DNA of 64,000 nucleotides from Marinobacterium lacunae (lineage in GTDB: Bacteria > Pseudomonadota > Gammaproteobacteria > Pseudomonadales > Balneatricaceae): NCBI RefSeq assembly GCF_000705555.1, contig NZ_JMQN01000050.1, forward strand, positions 1 through 64,000. Direction: 5' to 3'. Positions 1 to 7,694 of the stretch are shown here, piece by piece; position 1 is the stretch's first letter; each line of letters starts with the position of its first letter. Under the pieces are notes generated by a model. That model had not been told where the DNA came from. It saw only the letters and a program-made list of their open reading frames with translations, and made no database searches. The position numbers and the translations under genes are program-made.

Positions 1-413
1 ATATCTTCGTGCTGATCTTCGGCCTCACCGGTATCAAGCTGTTCGCCCGCATCGTCGAGTGCCCGAAAGGGATCCTGATCCCGCTGATCTTCCTGCTGTC
101 GATCGTCGGTGCCTACGCGATCAACAACTCGGTGGCGGATATCTGGTGGATGCTGGGCTTCGGTGTGCTGGGCTACTTCATGAAGCTGTACGGCTACCAG
201 GTGGGGCCTGTGATCCTCGGCGTGATCCTGAGCCGACTGGTGGATGAGAACTGGCGTCGGGCGATCATCTCCGAGCGCGGGGATCTGGGCGAGTTCTTCG
301 GCCAGCTGTTCTCCAGCCCGCTGTCGATCGTGCTGTTCTCGATCATCACCCTGGTGTTTGTCAGCCAGACGCCGTTGATGAAGATATTCAAACGCAAGAA
401 AACCGGTGGCTGA
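1..413 (+). CDS. TctA-family tripartite tricarboxylate transporter permease, C-terminal part
   Basis: This is the 3' end of a gene that begins before the window; the frame is open from base 3, and a GTG at 9 is internal. The visible ~137 residues are strongly hydrophobic with several membrane segments. They include a VGPVILGVILSRLVDENWRRA stretch split by the membrane pattern typical of the end of large TctA permeases, and finish with a basic KIFKRKKTGG tail. TctA proteins work with a periplasmic TctC binding protein and the small membrane protein TctB to import di- or tricarboxylates with a cation. TctB and TctC are presumably upstream. A hairpin follows the stop codon. The substrate cannot be told from this fragment. 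Confidence 0.85.
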   Translation, partial: IFVLIFGLTGIKLFARIVECPKGILIPLIFLLSIVGAYAINNSVADIWWMLGFGVLGYFMKLYGYQVGPVILGVILSRLVDENWRRAIISERGDLGEFFGQLFSSPLSIVLFSIITLVFVSQTPLMKIFKRKKTGG

Positions 414-418
414 TCGAT

Positions 419-449
419 GCAGGCCGACCGAGCACTACGCTCGGCCTGC
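419..449 (+). terminator. Hairpin after tctA-like gene
   Basis: GCAGGCCGA (419-427) and TCGGCCTGC (441-449) form a perfect 9-bp stem with a 13-nt loop just after the TGA at 411-413. The following bases (GCTTTACG) are a poor T-tract, so termination efficiency is uncertain. Confidence 0.5.
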
Positions 450-501
450 GCTTTACGATCCTCGCAAGCTGCGATTTCGCGGCTTGCGAGTTCTCCCAAA
501 A

Positions 502-539
502 GAAGTTCCAATATGAACTTCGTTCCAATCTGAAATTTC
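502..539. promoter_or_regulatory. Tandem candidate IclR operators upstream of the iclR-type gene
   Basis: GAAGTTC (502-508) and GAACTTC (515-521) are a perfect inverted repeat with a 6-nt spacer. The core GTTCCAATATGAA (505-517) recurs 17 bp later as GTTCCAATCTGAA (522-534), so two sites lie on nearly the same helix face 18 bp before the ATG at 557. GTTC/GAAC-armed palindromes are known for IclR-family regulators such as PcaU and PobR. Autoregulation by the adjacent regulator is inferred. Confidence 0.5.
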
Positions 540-556
540 ATACGACAGAGATCATC

Positions 557-1360
557 ATGGCTTCCAGCCTGCTGCCTCGCGCGCTCCATATCATCGAGCT
601 TCTGGCCGAAACACCCAGAGGTCTTGGCCTGCAAGCACTTGCGGACAGCGCCAACATGCCCAAGAGCGGAGCCCACAGAATGCTCGGCGAGATGATCGAG
701 CTCGGCTACGTCGAGCAGGGAGCTGATAACGGACAATATCGCCTAACCTACCGTCTGGCCGATATCGGTATACAACTGCTGGCTAACTGCGGACTTGTCG
801 AAGCCCCCCAACCTCTGCTCGACCGACTGGCGAAATCCTGTCAGGAGTTGGTAAGGCTGGCCGTGATCGATAATGGTCGGCCTGTCTTCATGCTCAAAGC
901 TCAGGGAGCGACGGGTGCGCTGCGCTACGACCCGGAGTCCGGTGACGAAGCCCCTCTGTACTGCACAGCGACAGGGTTTGCGTGGCTGGCACAATTCGAT
1001 GATGACGAAGCGATACGCCTGATAGCAGCACAGGGGCCTATGGAACCGGAGTTGCACGGTCCTGACTGCCCACGCAACTTCAGCGAAGTGCTGGAACAGA
1101 TAAAGCTGACCCGCAAGCGCGGTTACGGCAAAGCGATAAACATGTCGTCACCGGGCATGTCAGCCATCACCGCCGTTGTACGCACACCAATGGACGGCAC
1201 GGCCGTTGCCATACTTAGCATTGGAGGCCCTAGCGCGCGACTGACCGAAGAGAAGATGACGCAATACCTTCCCTTACTGCTGTCATGCGCCGATAAACTC
1301 TCGGCCTTGCCCGGCCTTACCGACTATCTTGAGCCCCTGGCACACAAACGACACACCTGA
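557..1360 (+). CDS. IclR-family transcriptional regulator
   Basis: The product is a 267-residue DNA-binding regulator of the usual IclR length. The winged helix-turn-helix occupies about residues 5-65 (ALHIIELLAETPRGLGLQAL, then a PKSGAHRMLGEM recognition region). The effector-binding domain follows at about 80-255, with the family's conserved stretches around LYCTATGFAWLA and the RGYGKA loop. IclR proteins control catabolic genes in response to small aromatic or organic acids. The gene lies 143 bp after tctA and near a quinate/shikimate module; its target is not shown by sequence, but tandem palindromes in front of it suggest autoregulation. ATG at 557 is the only reasonable start. Confidence 0.85.
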   Translation: MASSLLPRALHIIELLAETPRGLGLQALADSANMPKSGAHRMLGEMIELGYVEQGADNGQYRLTYRLADIGIQLLANCGLVEAPQPLLDRLAKSCQELVRLAVIDNGRPVFMLKAQGATGALRYDPESGDEAPLYCTATGFAWLAQFDDDEAIRLIAAQGPMEPELHGPDCPRNFSEVLEQIKLTRKRGYGKAINMSSPGMSAITAVVRTPMDGTAVAILSIGGPSARLTEEKMTQYLPLLLSCADKLSALPGLTDYLEPLAHKRHT

Positions 1361-1386
1361 ACGCGTCACCCTCAGGAGATTGAGCC

Positions 1387-2055
1387 TCAACGCTGCTGAG
1401 GGAATAGCGTATCGATCACACGCTGGTTCGAGTGCTCGATATGCGTTTTCAACAGTGCACAGGCTTCCTTTTCATCTCTTCGAAAGGCTGCCTCCATAAT
1501 CGCGCCATGTTCATCACCAGAGGCGGGACGCGTATCGGCCAGGCTGATCAGCGATAGACGGCGGAAACGCTCAGACTGATCGTAGAGGGTTGAGATAAAG
1601 CGCAACTGCCAAATAGACGGGCATCCGGATATCAAAGCCATATGGAAACGTCGGTTCTCTCTTATCAGTTCACCGGCGTACTCACTGTAGTGCCCTTCCG
1701 CCTGTTTCCTGACTGCAAGCTCACGATGTCGGGCACCGGCGATATTGGCTTCCCAATCAAGATCGCCATGCTGGATAGACTGACGGAAGGCATCAACCTC
1801 AAGCATCTCGCGTAAACGCGCCACATCGACAAACTCATCGACTGAGACAGGGGCAGCCCAGTAGCCGCGCTGTCCCTTTCGAGTCACGAGCCCCTCGGCG
1901 GCCAAACGCGAAAGCGCCTCCCGCACTGGGGCAGCGCTCGAATTGTAACGACTGCTAAGATGCGCAATGGACAGTTTGCTCGCCGGTTCTATCGAACCGT
2001 CAAGGATGTCATTACGCAGTTGCTGATATGTGCTGTTGTCATCCGGGGTTGTCAT
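1387..2055 (-). CDS. GntR-family (FCD domain) transcriptional regulator
   Basis: The product is a 222-residue FadR/FCD-type GntR regulator. The N-terminal winged helix (about residues 5-70) carries the typical RNDILDGSIEPASKLSIAHL opening and a SAAPVREALSRLAAEG recognition helix. The C-terminal FCD domain (about 80-215) keeps histidines at FHMALISGCPS, EHGAIMEAAF and LLKTHIEHS, which usually bind a metal and the carboxylate ligand. It is divergent from the VOC gene at 2286. The shared 230-bp gap contains an element repeated at the quiC promoter, so this protein is the best candidate regulator of both loci (inference). The second FCD regulator at 8907-9575 has exactly the same length. Confidence 0.88.
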   Translation of the reverse strand: MTTPDDNSTYQQLRNDILDGSIEPASKLSIAHLSSRYNSSAAPVREALSRLAAEGLVTRKGQRGYWAAPVSVDEFVDVARLREMLEVDAFRQSIQHGDLDWEANIAGARHRELAVRKQAEGHYSEYAGELIRENRRFHMALISGCPSIWQLRFISTLYDQSERFRRLSLISLADTRPASGDEHGAIMEAAFRRDEKEACALLKTHIEHSNQRVIDTLFPQQR

Positions 2056-2159
2056 TCTGTGCTATCTCGTTGCCTGGCCTGCACTGACGTGGGAAGAAAA
2101 CTCTCATCCCGTAACAGGCGAAATCATACCATAGACCCACTCTTGCCCCTTACCATCAC

Positions 2160-2181
2160 TAAATAATATCTATCCAATTAG
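2160..2181 (-). promoter_or_regulatory. Copy 1 of ~21-bp element shared with the quiC promoter
   Basis: Read on the minus strand, this segment matches 7691-7712 at about 20 positions with one single-base gap. The identical core is ATAGATATTAT (minus strand of 2163-2173). The right part also forms a near-palindrome, CTATCCAATTAGATAG (2170-2185, 14 of 16 symmetric). It sits between the divergent GntR gene and the VOC gene and is a plausible operator for that regulator. Confidence 0.5.
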
Positions 2182-2232
2182 ATAGTACGTAATTTACAAT
2201 GTAAGACATATTTGTGAGTATTTCGACTTAAA

Positions 2233-2251
2233 CTCTCACCTATACTGAGAG
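2233..2251. promoter_or_regulatory. Inverted repeat overlapping a -10-like hexamer
   Basis: CTCTCA (2233-2238) and TGAGAG (2246-2251) flank CCTATAC, giving a TATACT hexamer at 2241-2246 inside the repeat, 35-45 bp before the ATG at 2286. I see no good -35 box, so an activator- or repressor-bound promoter is possible but unproven. Confidence 0.3.
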
Positions 2252-2285
2252 CGACCTGCAACAACGACTCAGATGGAGAGGCGCC

Positions 2286-3101
2286 ATGCCAGAACACAAT
2301 TTCGAACGCTTCAACAGTGCAAAAGCGCCAGTATTCGAAGGGCTGGAGTTTGTCGAGATAGCGACCGCTTCTCCACAAGAACTCGACCGCCTGCTGTGTT
2401 CTATGGGGTTCCAGGCTACGGCCCGGCATAGAAGCAAGTCGGTTACCTTGTACCAGCAAGGCGACATAAACCTGATCATCAACTCCACCCCCGACAGCTT
2501 TGCTGCCGAATACACCACAGCCCATGGCACCTCTATCTGCGCACTGGGATTACGCACCCCTAACGCAACAACGGCTTATCAGAACCTGATCGGTCGCGGC
2601 GCCTGGGAAGCTGCCACATCAGCCGGGGCGATGGAGCTGAATATTCCCGCCATCGAGTCAATTGGCGGCACCCAGATATACCTGATAGACCGTTATGCAG
2701 GTGACATCAGCATCTATGACATCGATTTCAAGACGCTGTCCGATCAGCAGGACGAAACCACCCTGTTGAGTCACGTCGGGGCCCTTTCTCTGACTGTGGA
2801 GCTAGAGCGCGAAGCCCCATGGCGCGATTTCTTCCGTAACCTGTTCGGCTTCAAAGTGACGCGCGACAACCTCATACAGATTGATGGCCGCACGAACCTG
2901 CTTCTTGAAACCGCCGACCGTCCAGGCTCAGCAGATGAGCGCATCGACTCCATAACCTTTGTAGCTAACGATCTGTCGGCTCTTAAACGTCATCTCGAAG
3001 AGCAAAGCGTCAGCTTGAGAGAAGTCGATGACCAAAGCGGCAAATATGAGGTGGTCCTGCCACTCTCAGACCAGTTCATTCGCATTTTCATTGCACGCTA
3101 A
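2286..3101 (+). CDS. VOC-family (HPPD-like) protein, stand-alone relative of the QuiC C-terminal half
   Basis: The product is 271 residues with two glyoxalase/VOC modules (about 18-150 and 158-270). It aligns throughout with residues 280-585 of the fused QuiC at 5702-7561; shared blocks include RHRSK (48-52), QGDINLI (58-64), ELNIPA (117-122) and YDIDF. In HPPD the iron ligands are His, His and Glu. Here the first survives (H163 in LSHVG), but the second position is Ser222 and the third is Arg266, so dioxygenase chemistry is unlikely. A clear GGAGAGG ribosome site precedes the ATG. The TIM-barrel gene follows 21 bp downstream, so both halves of QuiC are present as separate genes in reverse order. 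The function is unknown. Confidence 0.7.
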   Translation: MPEHNFERFNSAKAPVFEGLEFVEIATASPQELDRLLCSMGFQATARHRSKSVTLYQQGDINLIINSTPDSFAAEYTTAHGTSICALGLRTPNATTAYQNLIGRGAWEAATSAGAMELNIPAIESIGGTQIYLIDRYAGDISIYDIDFKTLSDQQDETTLLSHVGALSLTVELEREAPWRDFFRNLFGFKVTRDNLIQIDGRTNLLLETADRPGSADERIDSITFVANDLSALKRHLEEQSVSLREVDDQSGKYEVVLPLSDQFIRIFIAR

Positions 3102-3122
3102 AGCCCGTCAGGAGATATACCT

Positions 3123-3962
3123 ATGACAACCCTCAATTTTGCCATCAGCACTTTGAGCCTGACCGGAACGCTGGAAGAGAAACTCAATGCAATCAAAACA
3201 GCCGGTTTCCGCTCAGTTGAGCTTGGCGCTCTTGACCTGTCCGGTTCCGAGGGAGGCGTATCGGGATCCGTCACCAGGCTTAAAGACAGCGGCATCCAGA
3301 TCAGCGCACTGCAAGAGATTAAAGACTTCGGTGGTCATTCCGGCCGGATACTGGCCTACAAGATGGAGCTGGCAAAGTCCTACATTCAGCTAATGCATAA
3401 GCTGGGCAGCAAGCTGCTGATTGTGACGCCAGCCACTTCGGTGCACGTTAAGCACGATATCGACAAAATCGCCTCCGACCTACGTGCGCTTGCCACGCTC
3501 GCAACGCCCAAAGGGGTAAGAATAGGGTTCAAGCCCTTATCCTGGTCCCCCAGTGTCAATACGTATGCGGCTGCATGGGATTTGGTGCAACGTGCAGATA
3601 CATCCAACCTCGGTCTGGTAATCGACAGCTATCAGCTTCTGGCACAGACACATCGACCGGAGAAGCTCGATCATATCCCGGCCTCAGCCATCAGCCTCGT
3701 CCAGCTTTCCGACTTTGCCATGACATCCGTGCCACTGGTTGAAGATCAGATCGACATCGCACGACACCATCGTTTATACCCCGGCGAGGGCAGCCACGGC
3801 AGCAGTATCTGCGATCTGGTCCAATACTGTACCGACAAGGGCTACACCGGCGACTTCGTCTTCGATGTCTACAACGACAAATACCTATCGCTGCCGCCAT
3901 CTGAGTCAATACAGCATGCAGTAACCGCCCGCGAGTGGATATTAAACAGACTACAGCGCTAA
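3123..3962 (+). CDS. Sugar phosphate isomerase/epimerase-like TIM barrel, relative of the dehydroshikimate dehydratase domain
   Basis: This 279-residue AP-endonuclease-2-type TIM barrel is homologous to residues 1-265 of QuiC (5702-7561). The dehydratase's metal ligands in QuiC are E134, D165, Q192 and E240, with H168 nearby. The matching positions here are Lys137 (IGFKPLSW), Asp168, Gln194 and Asp248, and the His is Gln171 (VIDSYQL). The first Glu-to-Lys change should prevent normal Mg/Mn binding. Length and reading frame are intact, and an AGGAGATATACCT ribosome site precedes the ATG, so this is not an obvious pseudogene. With the VOC gene 21 bp upstream it probably forms a two-gene operon. 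It may be a regulatory or structural partner of QuiC, or act on another substrate. Confidence 0.7.
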   Translation: MTTLNFAISTLSLTGTLEEKLNAIKTAGFRSVELGALDLSGSEGGVSGSVTRLKDSGIQISALQEIKDFGGHSGRILAYKMELAKSYIQLMHKLGSKLLIVTPATSVHVKHDIDKIASDLRALATLATPKGVRIGFKPLSWSPSVNTYAAAWDLVQRADTSNLGLVIDSYQLLAQTHRPEKLDHIPASAISLVQLSDFAMTSVPLVEDQIDIARHHRLYPGEGSHGSSICDLVQYCTDKGYTGDFVFDVYNDKYLSLPPSESIQHAVTAREWILNRLQR

Positions 3963-4057
3963 GCCCCCCTGAGGTAACTGCGAGTAAGTCGCTCAGCATG
4001 AGGTAATCCAAGCCCTGACTTATCGAGGCCTGAAGATAGACGACGGCACTCTGATCG

Positions 4058-5014
4058 TCAGGTCTCACCCTTGAATGCCCGGCGCCACTGATTGGGTGCA
4101 ACGCCTAGCGCCTTTTTGAAGTGCTGACGCATCACAACAGCCGACCCAAAGCCCACCCGCTCCGCCACCTGCTCAACAGGCAGATCGCTGCTTTCAAGCA
4201 GGCGCTGCGAATGCTGCAGGCGCTCCGCCAACAACCATTGCCCAACGCTGCTGCCCGTCGTCTTTTGGAATACACGCGTAAAGGTTCGCCGGCTCATATG
4301 AACCCTTTGGGCCAAACTATCCAGCGTGTGTTTTTGATGCAGGTTGGCGCGCACCCAATCAAGCAGATCGGATAATCCCGAGCGGTGTGATTTCACGGCC
4401 ACTGGCTGCTCTATAAACTGAGCCTGACCGCCTTGACGATGAGGGGGAACCACCAGACGGCGAGCGACTTGGTTTGCGACCTCCGCACCCTGGCGTTCTC
4501 GTAGCATATTCAGGCAGCAATCGATCCCGGCCGCCGTACCTGCCGATGTAACGACACGATCATCATCAATATACAGCACATCCGGATTTAGCTGGACATC
4601 GGGATATTGCCTTGAGAAATCCTCACAATAGGCCCAGTGCGTCGTGGCTTGCCGGCCATCGAGCAACCCCGCCTGAGCCAGCACATAAGCGCCCAGGCAC
4701 AATCCGACTACCGTACCCCCTCTTTTGTGGGCAGCGTTTAGAGCATCCAACAATTCCTGAGGTGCACACTCGGCCGGATCCCGCCAACTGGGCACAATCA
4801 CGATGTCAGCAGACTCGACCGCCTCAAGGCCATGGTCGACGACAATCGCATATCCCGCATTCGTATCAAGCCTCCGACCCTCTGGCGAGCAGACGCAAAG
4901 CTCGAAGCATGTCGGCTCCGAACGGATTTCACCAAATACCACTCCCGGCACTGAAAGATGGAATGCACTGATGCGATTGAATGCGACCACGACCACCCGA
5001 ACGGTATCTGACAT
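4058..5014 (-). CDS. GlxA-type AraC-family transcriptional regulator (DJ-1/PfpI + AraC)
   Basis: The product is 318 residues from the ATG at 5014 (MSDTVRVVVV); 23 extra upstream codons are open but not conserved-looking. Residues 1-180 form a DJ-1/PfpI-like class I amidotransferase fold with the nucleophile-elbow sequence VVGLCLGAYVLA. Residues 215-318 are an AraC DNA-binding domain with two helix-turn-helix motifs (SLAQRVHMSRRTFTRVFQ and QVAERVGFGSAVVMRQHF). Such regulators sense nitrogenous compounds such as betaines, carnitine or amino acids. It is divergent from a cysteine hydrolase, and a perfect 8-bp inverted repeat lies between them, suggesting that it controls that hydrolase. Confidence 0.88.
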   Translation of the reverse strand: MSDTVRVVVVAFNRISAFHLSVPGVVFGEIRSEPTCFELCVCSPEGRRLDTNAGYAIVVDHGLEAVESADIVIVPSWRDPAECAPQELLDALNAAHKRGGTVVGLCLGAYVLAQAGLLDGRQATTHWAYCEDFSRQYPDVQLNPDVLYIDDDRVVTSAGTAAGIDCCLNMLRERQGAEVANQVARRLVVPPHRQGGQAQFIEQPVAVKSHRSGLSDLLDWVRANLHQKHTLDSLAQRVHMSRRTFTRVFQKTTGSSVGQWLLAERLQHSQRLLESSDLPVEQVAERVGFGSAVVMRQHFKKALGVAPNQWRRAFKGET

Positions 5015-5034
5015 CTCAAGAACCGACCCCAAAA

Positions 5035-5069
5035 TGGCCCAATATATTCGTTTAATGTCATTTGGGCCA
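5035..5069. promoter_or_regulatory. Candidate operator between glxA-like regulator and cysteine hydrolase
   Basis: TGGCCCAA (5035-5042) and TTGGGCCA (5062-5069) are perfect inverted repeats with a 19-nt spacer, so the half-site centres are 27 bp apart (about 2.5 helical turns). The position midway in the divergent gap fits a dimeric AraC-type binding site. No experimental motif is known to me. Confidence 0.4.
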
Positions 5070-5127
5070 CTGCTCCAACACACTGGTAGGCTGGATAATG
5101 ACTCCCCCCTAACAAAGAGACAGGCTT

Positions 5128-5664
5128 ATGACACCTTCATCCAACACAACATCCAGACGCGCACTCATCGTAATCGATCTGCAAAACGACTATTTTCACG
5201 ACGGACATTACCCGCTGTGGAACAGCGAAACCACTCTCGACCACGTGACCTATGCAATTCGCAACGCACAAGCGGTTGGGGATACCGTGATATTGGTTCA
5301 GCACGTCGCAAAAGGGCCTTCACCGCTCTTTAACCCAGGCACTTCTGGTGTGCAGATTCATCCGACAGTTCTAAAGCAGGTGCCGAATGCGACTATCATC
5401 ACCAAATCTCATGCCGACAGCTTTATCGACACTGACTTGCAACAACAGTTATCAGAGCGTGGAATAAACGAGCTTTTGATTTGCGGCATGATGACTCAGA
5501 ACTGCATCACTCATACCGCCCTCTCGCCGTTAGCCGGGCATTATCACGTTTCGGTTGTGGGGGACTGCTGCACCAGCGTCGATGAGATCATACATAAAGT
5601 GGCGTTGCGCGCACTGAGTGACAGAATTTCCGTGGTCGATCTGAAAGAGGTGTTTCAGGGATGA
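5128..5664 (+). CDS. Isochorismatase-family cysteine hydrolase
   Basis: The product is 178 residues, typical for this family of small cytoplasmic amidohydrolases. The Asp-Lys-Cys triad is visible: Asp in ALIVIDLQNDYF (about residue 17), Lys in ITKSHADSF (about 93) and the nucleophilic Cys in GMMTQNCITHTA (about 130), preceded by the usual cis-peptide region. Relatives hydrolyse isochorismate, nicotinamide, N-carbamoylsarcosine or ureidoacrylate, and the substrate cannot be chosen here. It is transcribed divergently from the GlxA-type regulator, a common pairing for nitrogen-compound hydrolases. A strong bidirectional terminator follows. Confidence 0.85.
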   Translation: MTPSSNTTSRRALIVIDLQNDYFHDGHYPLWNSETTLDHVTYAIRNAQAVGDTVILVQHVAKGPSPLFNPGTSGVQIHPTVLKQVPNATIITKSHADSFIDTDLQQQLSERGINELLICGMMTQNCITHTALSPLAGHYHVSVVGDCCTSVDEIIHKVALRALSDRISVVDLKEVFQG

Positions 5665-5669
5665 AGAGC

Positions 5670-5692
5670 CAGGGGCCCGAAGCGGGCCCCTG
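5670..5692. terminator. Bidirectional terminator between cysteine hydrolase and quiC
   Basis: A perfect 10-bp GC-rich stem (CAGGGGCCCG, 5670-5679; CGGGCCCCTG, 5683-5692) with a 3-nt loop sits between two convergent genes. Flanking T-tracts are weak in both directions. Confidence 0.7.
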
Positions 5693-5701
5693 ATTGTGTG
5701 C

Positions 5702-7561
5702 TTAGTTTAATTCGTCGACATCATCTTTCAATGCATTCTGCCGCGCTTGTGCCGCAAATCGGATATGGGCGTTTGCCTCACCGTAACGGCTATAGCCACC
5801 TGAGCGCTGGACCACCTCGAAGAACACTCCATGAGTCTCCACCGTATAGAAATGGAAGAACTCACCGCCCTCTTCGTTTCTATCAAATAGAATGTTGTAC
5901 GAACGCAACCGCTCAAGCTGCTCTTGAGGCAAAGAAAATTTCGCCCCGATGTCGCTGTAGTAATTCTCGGGAATCGGCAAAATATGCCCCATACCGATAC
6001 CGGCAGCTGCCGCAAAAATATCTTCACACTCGAACGCGATCTGTTGGAAGCCGGAACCCCGTGAACGCTGTATGAATCGTTGTGGCGAGGCCTGACGCGC
6101 CTCACTCATATTAATCGGAATTCTGACCCGACCGTTACGGCTCTCCGCGGTGCGACTAACGACCAGCCCGTAGATATCGGGCAAGTCCTGGCTAGGCTCA
6201 ATAGTAAAGTCGAACAGCGATTTGTAAAAAAACGAGGCGGATAGAAAATCGGTATTGGATACGGACTGACCGACATGATCAATCCGTGAAAGCCCCAAGC
6301 CTCCGTTTTCGCCCTCTACCGGCACAAAATCGATGTCAAAGAATCGGAACTTGCCGCTTCTCTCCACGAAATACACCAAGCTATCGCCGATCCCCCGGAC
6401 GGCGGGAATATTGAGCTCACCAGGCCCCGCCTGATTGGCAAAACGTGGAAGATGATAGCGCTCGGCACGCTCAAGCATTGACTTGAGATCGTTGGTCGCA
6501 AGCGCCAGTGCGCACACCGAAACACCGTGTAGTTGGTAGTGCTCATGCGCCAGACTTTCCGGCTCTTTATTGAGAATCAAATTGATGTCGCCCTGTCGCA
6601 TGAGGCTGACATCCTTGGAGCGGTGACGGTGGGTTTCCCGGAAGCCGAGCCCTTTGAGCATCCCCATCAACTCTTCACCGCTATCACCTTCAATCGCAAA
6701 CTCCACGAACTCGACATCCATAATCTCAGGAGCCGGTAGACTCGGCTGTTTGCTGGTCTGCTCGTCAAGCCAGATCAATGAGCGCATGCCATCGACCGCT
6801 TTCTCTTTGGGCGAAGAGGAGCGGAACTCGTCATTGAAGATCTCGTGCGACAGATAGTCATCGAACCCCTTATCCTTCAGACACTGCACGAACTCCACCA
6901 CCGGCAGGTCACCCTGACCGGGGAAACAGCGAAAATGACGGCTGTACTGCAACACATCCATCTGCATAATCGGTGCATCGGCAACCTGCACCAGCGCGAT
7001 CTTATCAAGCGTTATCTCGTCACGCAGACAATCCAGCGTATTGCCGCGCGCGAACATATGAAAGGTATCCAGGTTGATACCCAGATTGGGATGGTCGGCC
7101 CGCTTGATCAGGTCCCAGGCATCTTCGTAGTCGGCGATGTAACGCCCCCAGGCCAGCGCTTCATAACCGACGTGCAGCCCCTCTTTCGCCGCCATCTCAG
7201 CGATCTCATGCAGGTCCGCCGCGCATTGGTTGCGGTCGCTGCTAGCATGAGGCGATACGTTACTGCACATCAGAAAACGGTTGGTACCCAGCGCATGCAT
7301 CAGCTCGAACTTGCGTTGAATGTAGCGTAGCTTCTGACTACGGTAAGGCTCTGGCATACCCTCCATGTCCCGGAAAGGCTGCAGCGCTATAATCTCAAGC
7401 CCCAGACTTTCGGCCAGACGGCGCACATCGGCTGGCGAACCGTCATATTGAATGAGATCGTTCTCAAAAATCTCTATTCCCTGAAAGCCCGCAGCAGCGG
7501 CGGCTTCAAGCTTCGCCGGCAACGACCCTGAAAGAGTAACGGTAGCGATCGCTGTCTTCAT
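5702..7561 (-). CDS. quiC: 3-dehydroshikimate dehydratase fused to an HPPD-like domain
   Basis: The product is 619 residues and converts 3-dehydroshikimate to protocatechuate in quinate/shikimate catabolism. The N-terminal TIM barrel (1-265) keeps the metal-binding set: E134 (VGYEALAW), D165 and H168 (NLDTFHMF), Q192 (VQVAD) and E240 (SHEIFNDEF). The C-terminal part (280-600) has two VOC modules resembling 4-hydroxyphenylpyruvate dioxygenase. Its metal positions are H429 (RIDHVG), Gln507 where HPPD has its second His (GFQQIAF), and E582 (FFEVVQR). This fused architecture is known for pseudomonad QuiC proteins. A GGGAGATAAGA ribosome site precedes the ATG. The predicted -35 box overlaps an element shared with the GntR/VOC intergenic region, so repression by the FCD regulator is plausible. 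Separate relatives of both halves lie at 2286-3962. Confidence 0.9.
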   Translation of the reverse strand: MKTAIATVTLSGSLPAKLEAAAAAGFQGIEIFENDLIQYDGSPADVRRLAESLGLEIIALQPFRDMEGMPEPYRSQKLRYIQRKFELMHALGTNRFLMCSNVSPHASSDRNQCAADLHEIAEMAAKEGLHVGYEALAWGRYIADYEDAWDLIKRADHPNLGINLDTFHMFARGNTLDCLRDEITLDKIALVQVADAPIMQMDVLQYSRHFRCFPGQGDLPVVEFVQCLKDKGFDDYLSHEIFNDEFRSSSPKEKAVDGMRSLIWLDEQTSKQPSLPAPEIMDVEFVEFAIEGDSGEELMGMLKGLGFRETHRHRSKDVSLMRQGDINLILNKEPESLAHEHYQLHGVSVCALALATNDLKSMLERAERYHLPRFANQAGPGELNIPAVRGIGDSLVYFVERSGKFRFFDIDFVPVEGENGGLGLSRIDHVGQSVSNTDFLSASFFYKSLFDFTIEPSQDLPDIYGLVVSRTAESRNGRVRIPINMSEARQASPQRFIQRSRGSGFQQIAFECEDIFAAAAGIGMGHILPIPENYYSDIGAKFSLPQEQLERLRSYNILFDRNEEGGEFFHFYTVETHGVFFEVVQRSGGYSRYGEANAHIRFAAQARQNALKDDVDELN

Positions 7562-7665
7562 TCTTATCTCCCACTATCCAGCCCCGATGGCTGTTCTCAG
7601 TATATGCAGTGCAGGGACATATGCGCTGACCAAAGTGCTAGACCCAAGGTCAACGTTCAAAATAC

Positions 7666-7694
7666 CCTATATTTTTAATTTTCTAGTGTGTTAA
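7666..7694 (-). promoter_or_regulatory. Candidate sigma70 promoter of quiC
   Basis: On the minus strand, TTAACA (7694-7689; 5 of 6 matches to the -35 consensus) is followed after 17 nt by TATAGG (7671-7666; 4 of 6 matches to the -10). The start of transcription would fall about 100 nt before the quiC ATG. Confidence 0.45.

Noticed and set aside
2286-3962. The VOC and TIM-barrel genes as a frameshifted or broken fused quiC
   Set aside because: The order of the halves is reversed relative to the fusion, each gene has its own ribosome site and start, and a complete fused quiC is present nearby.
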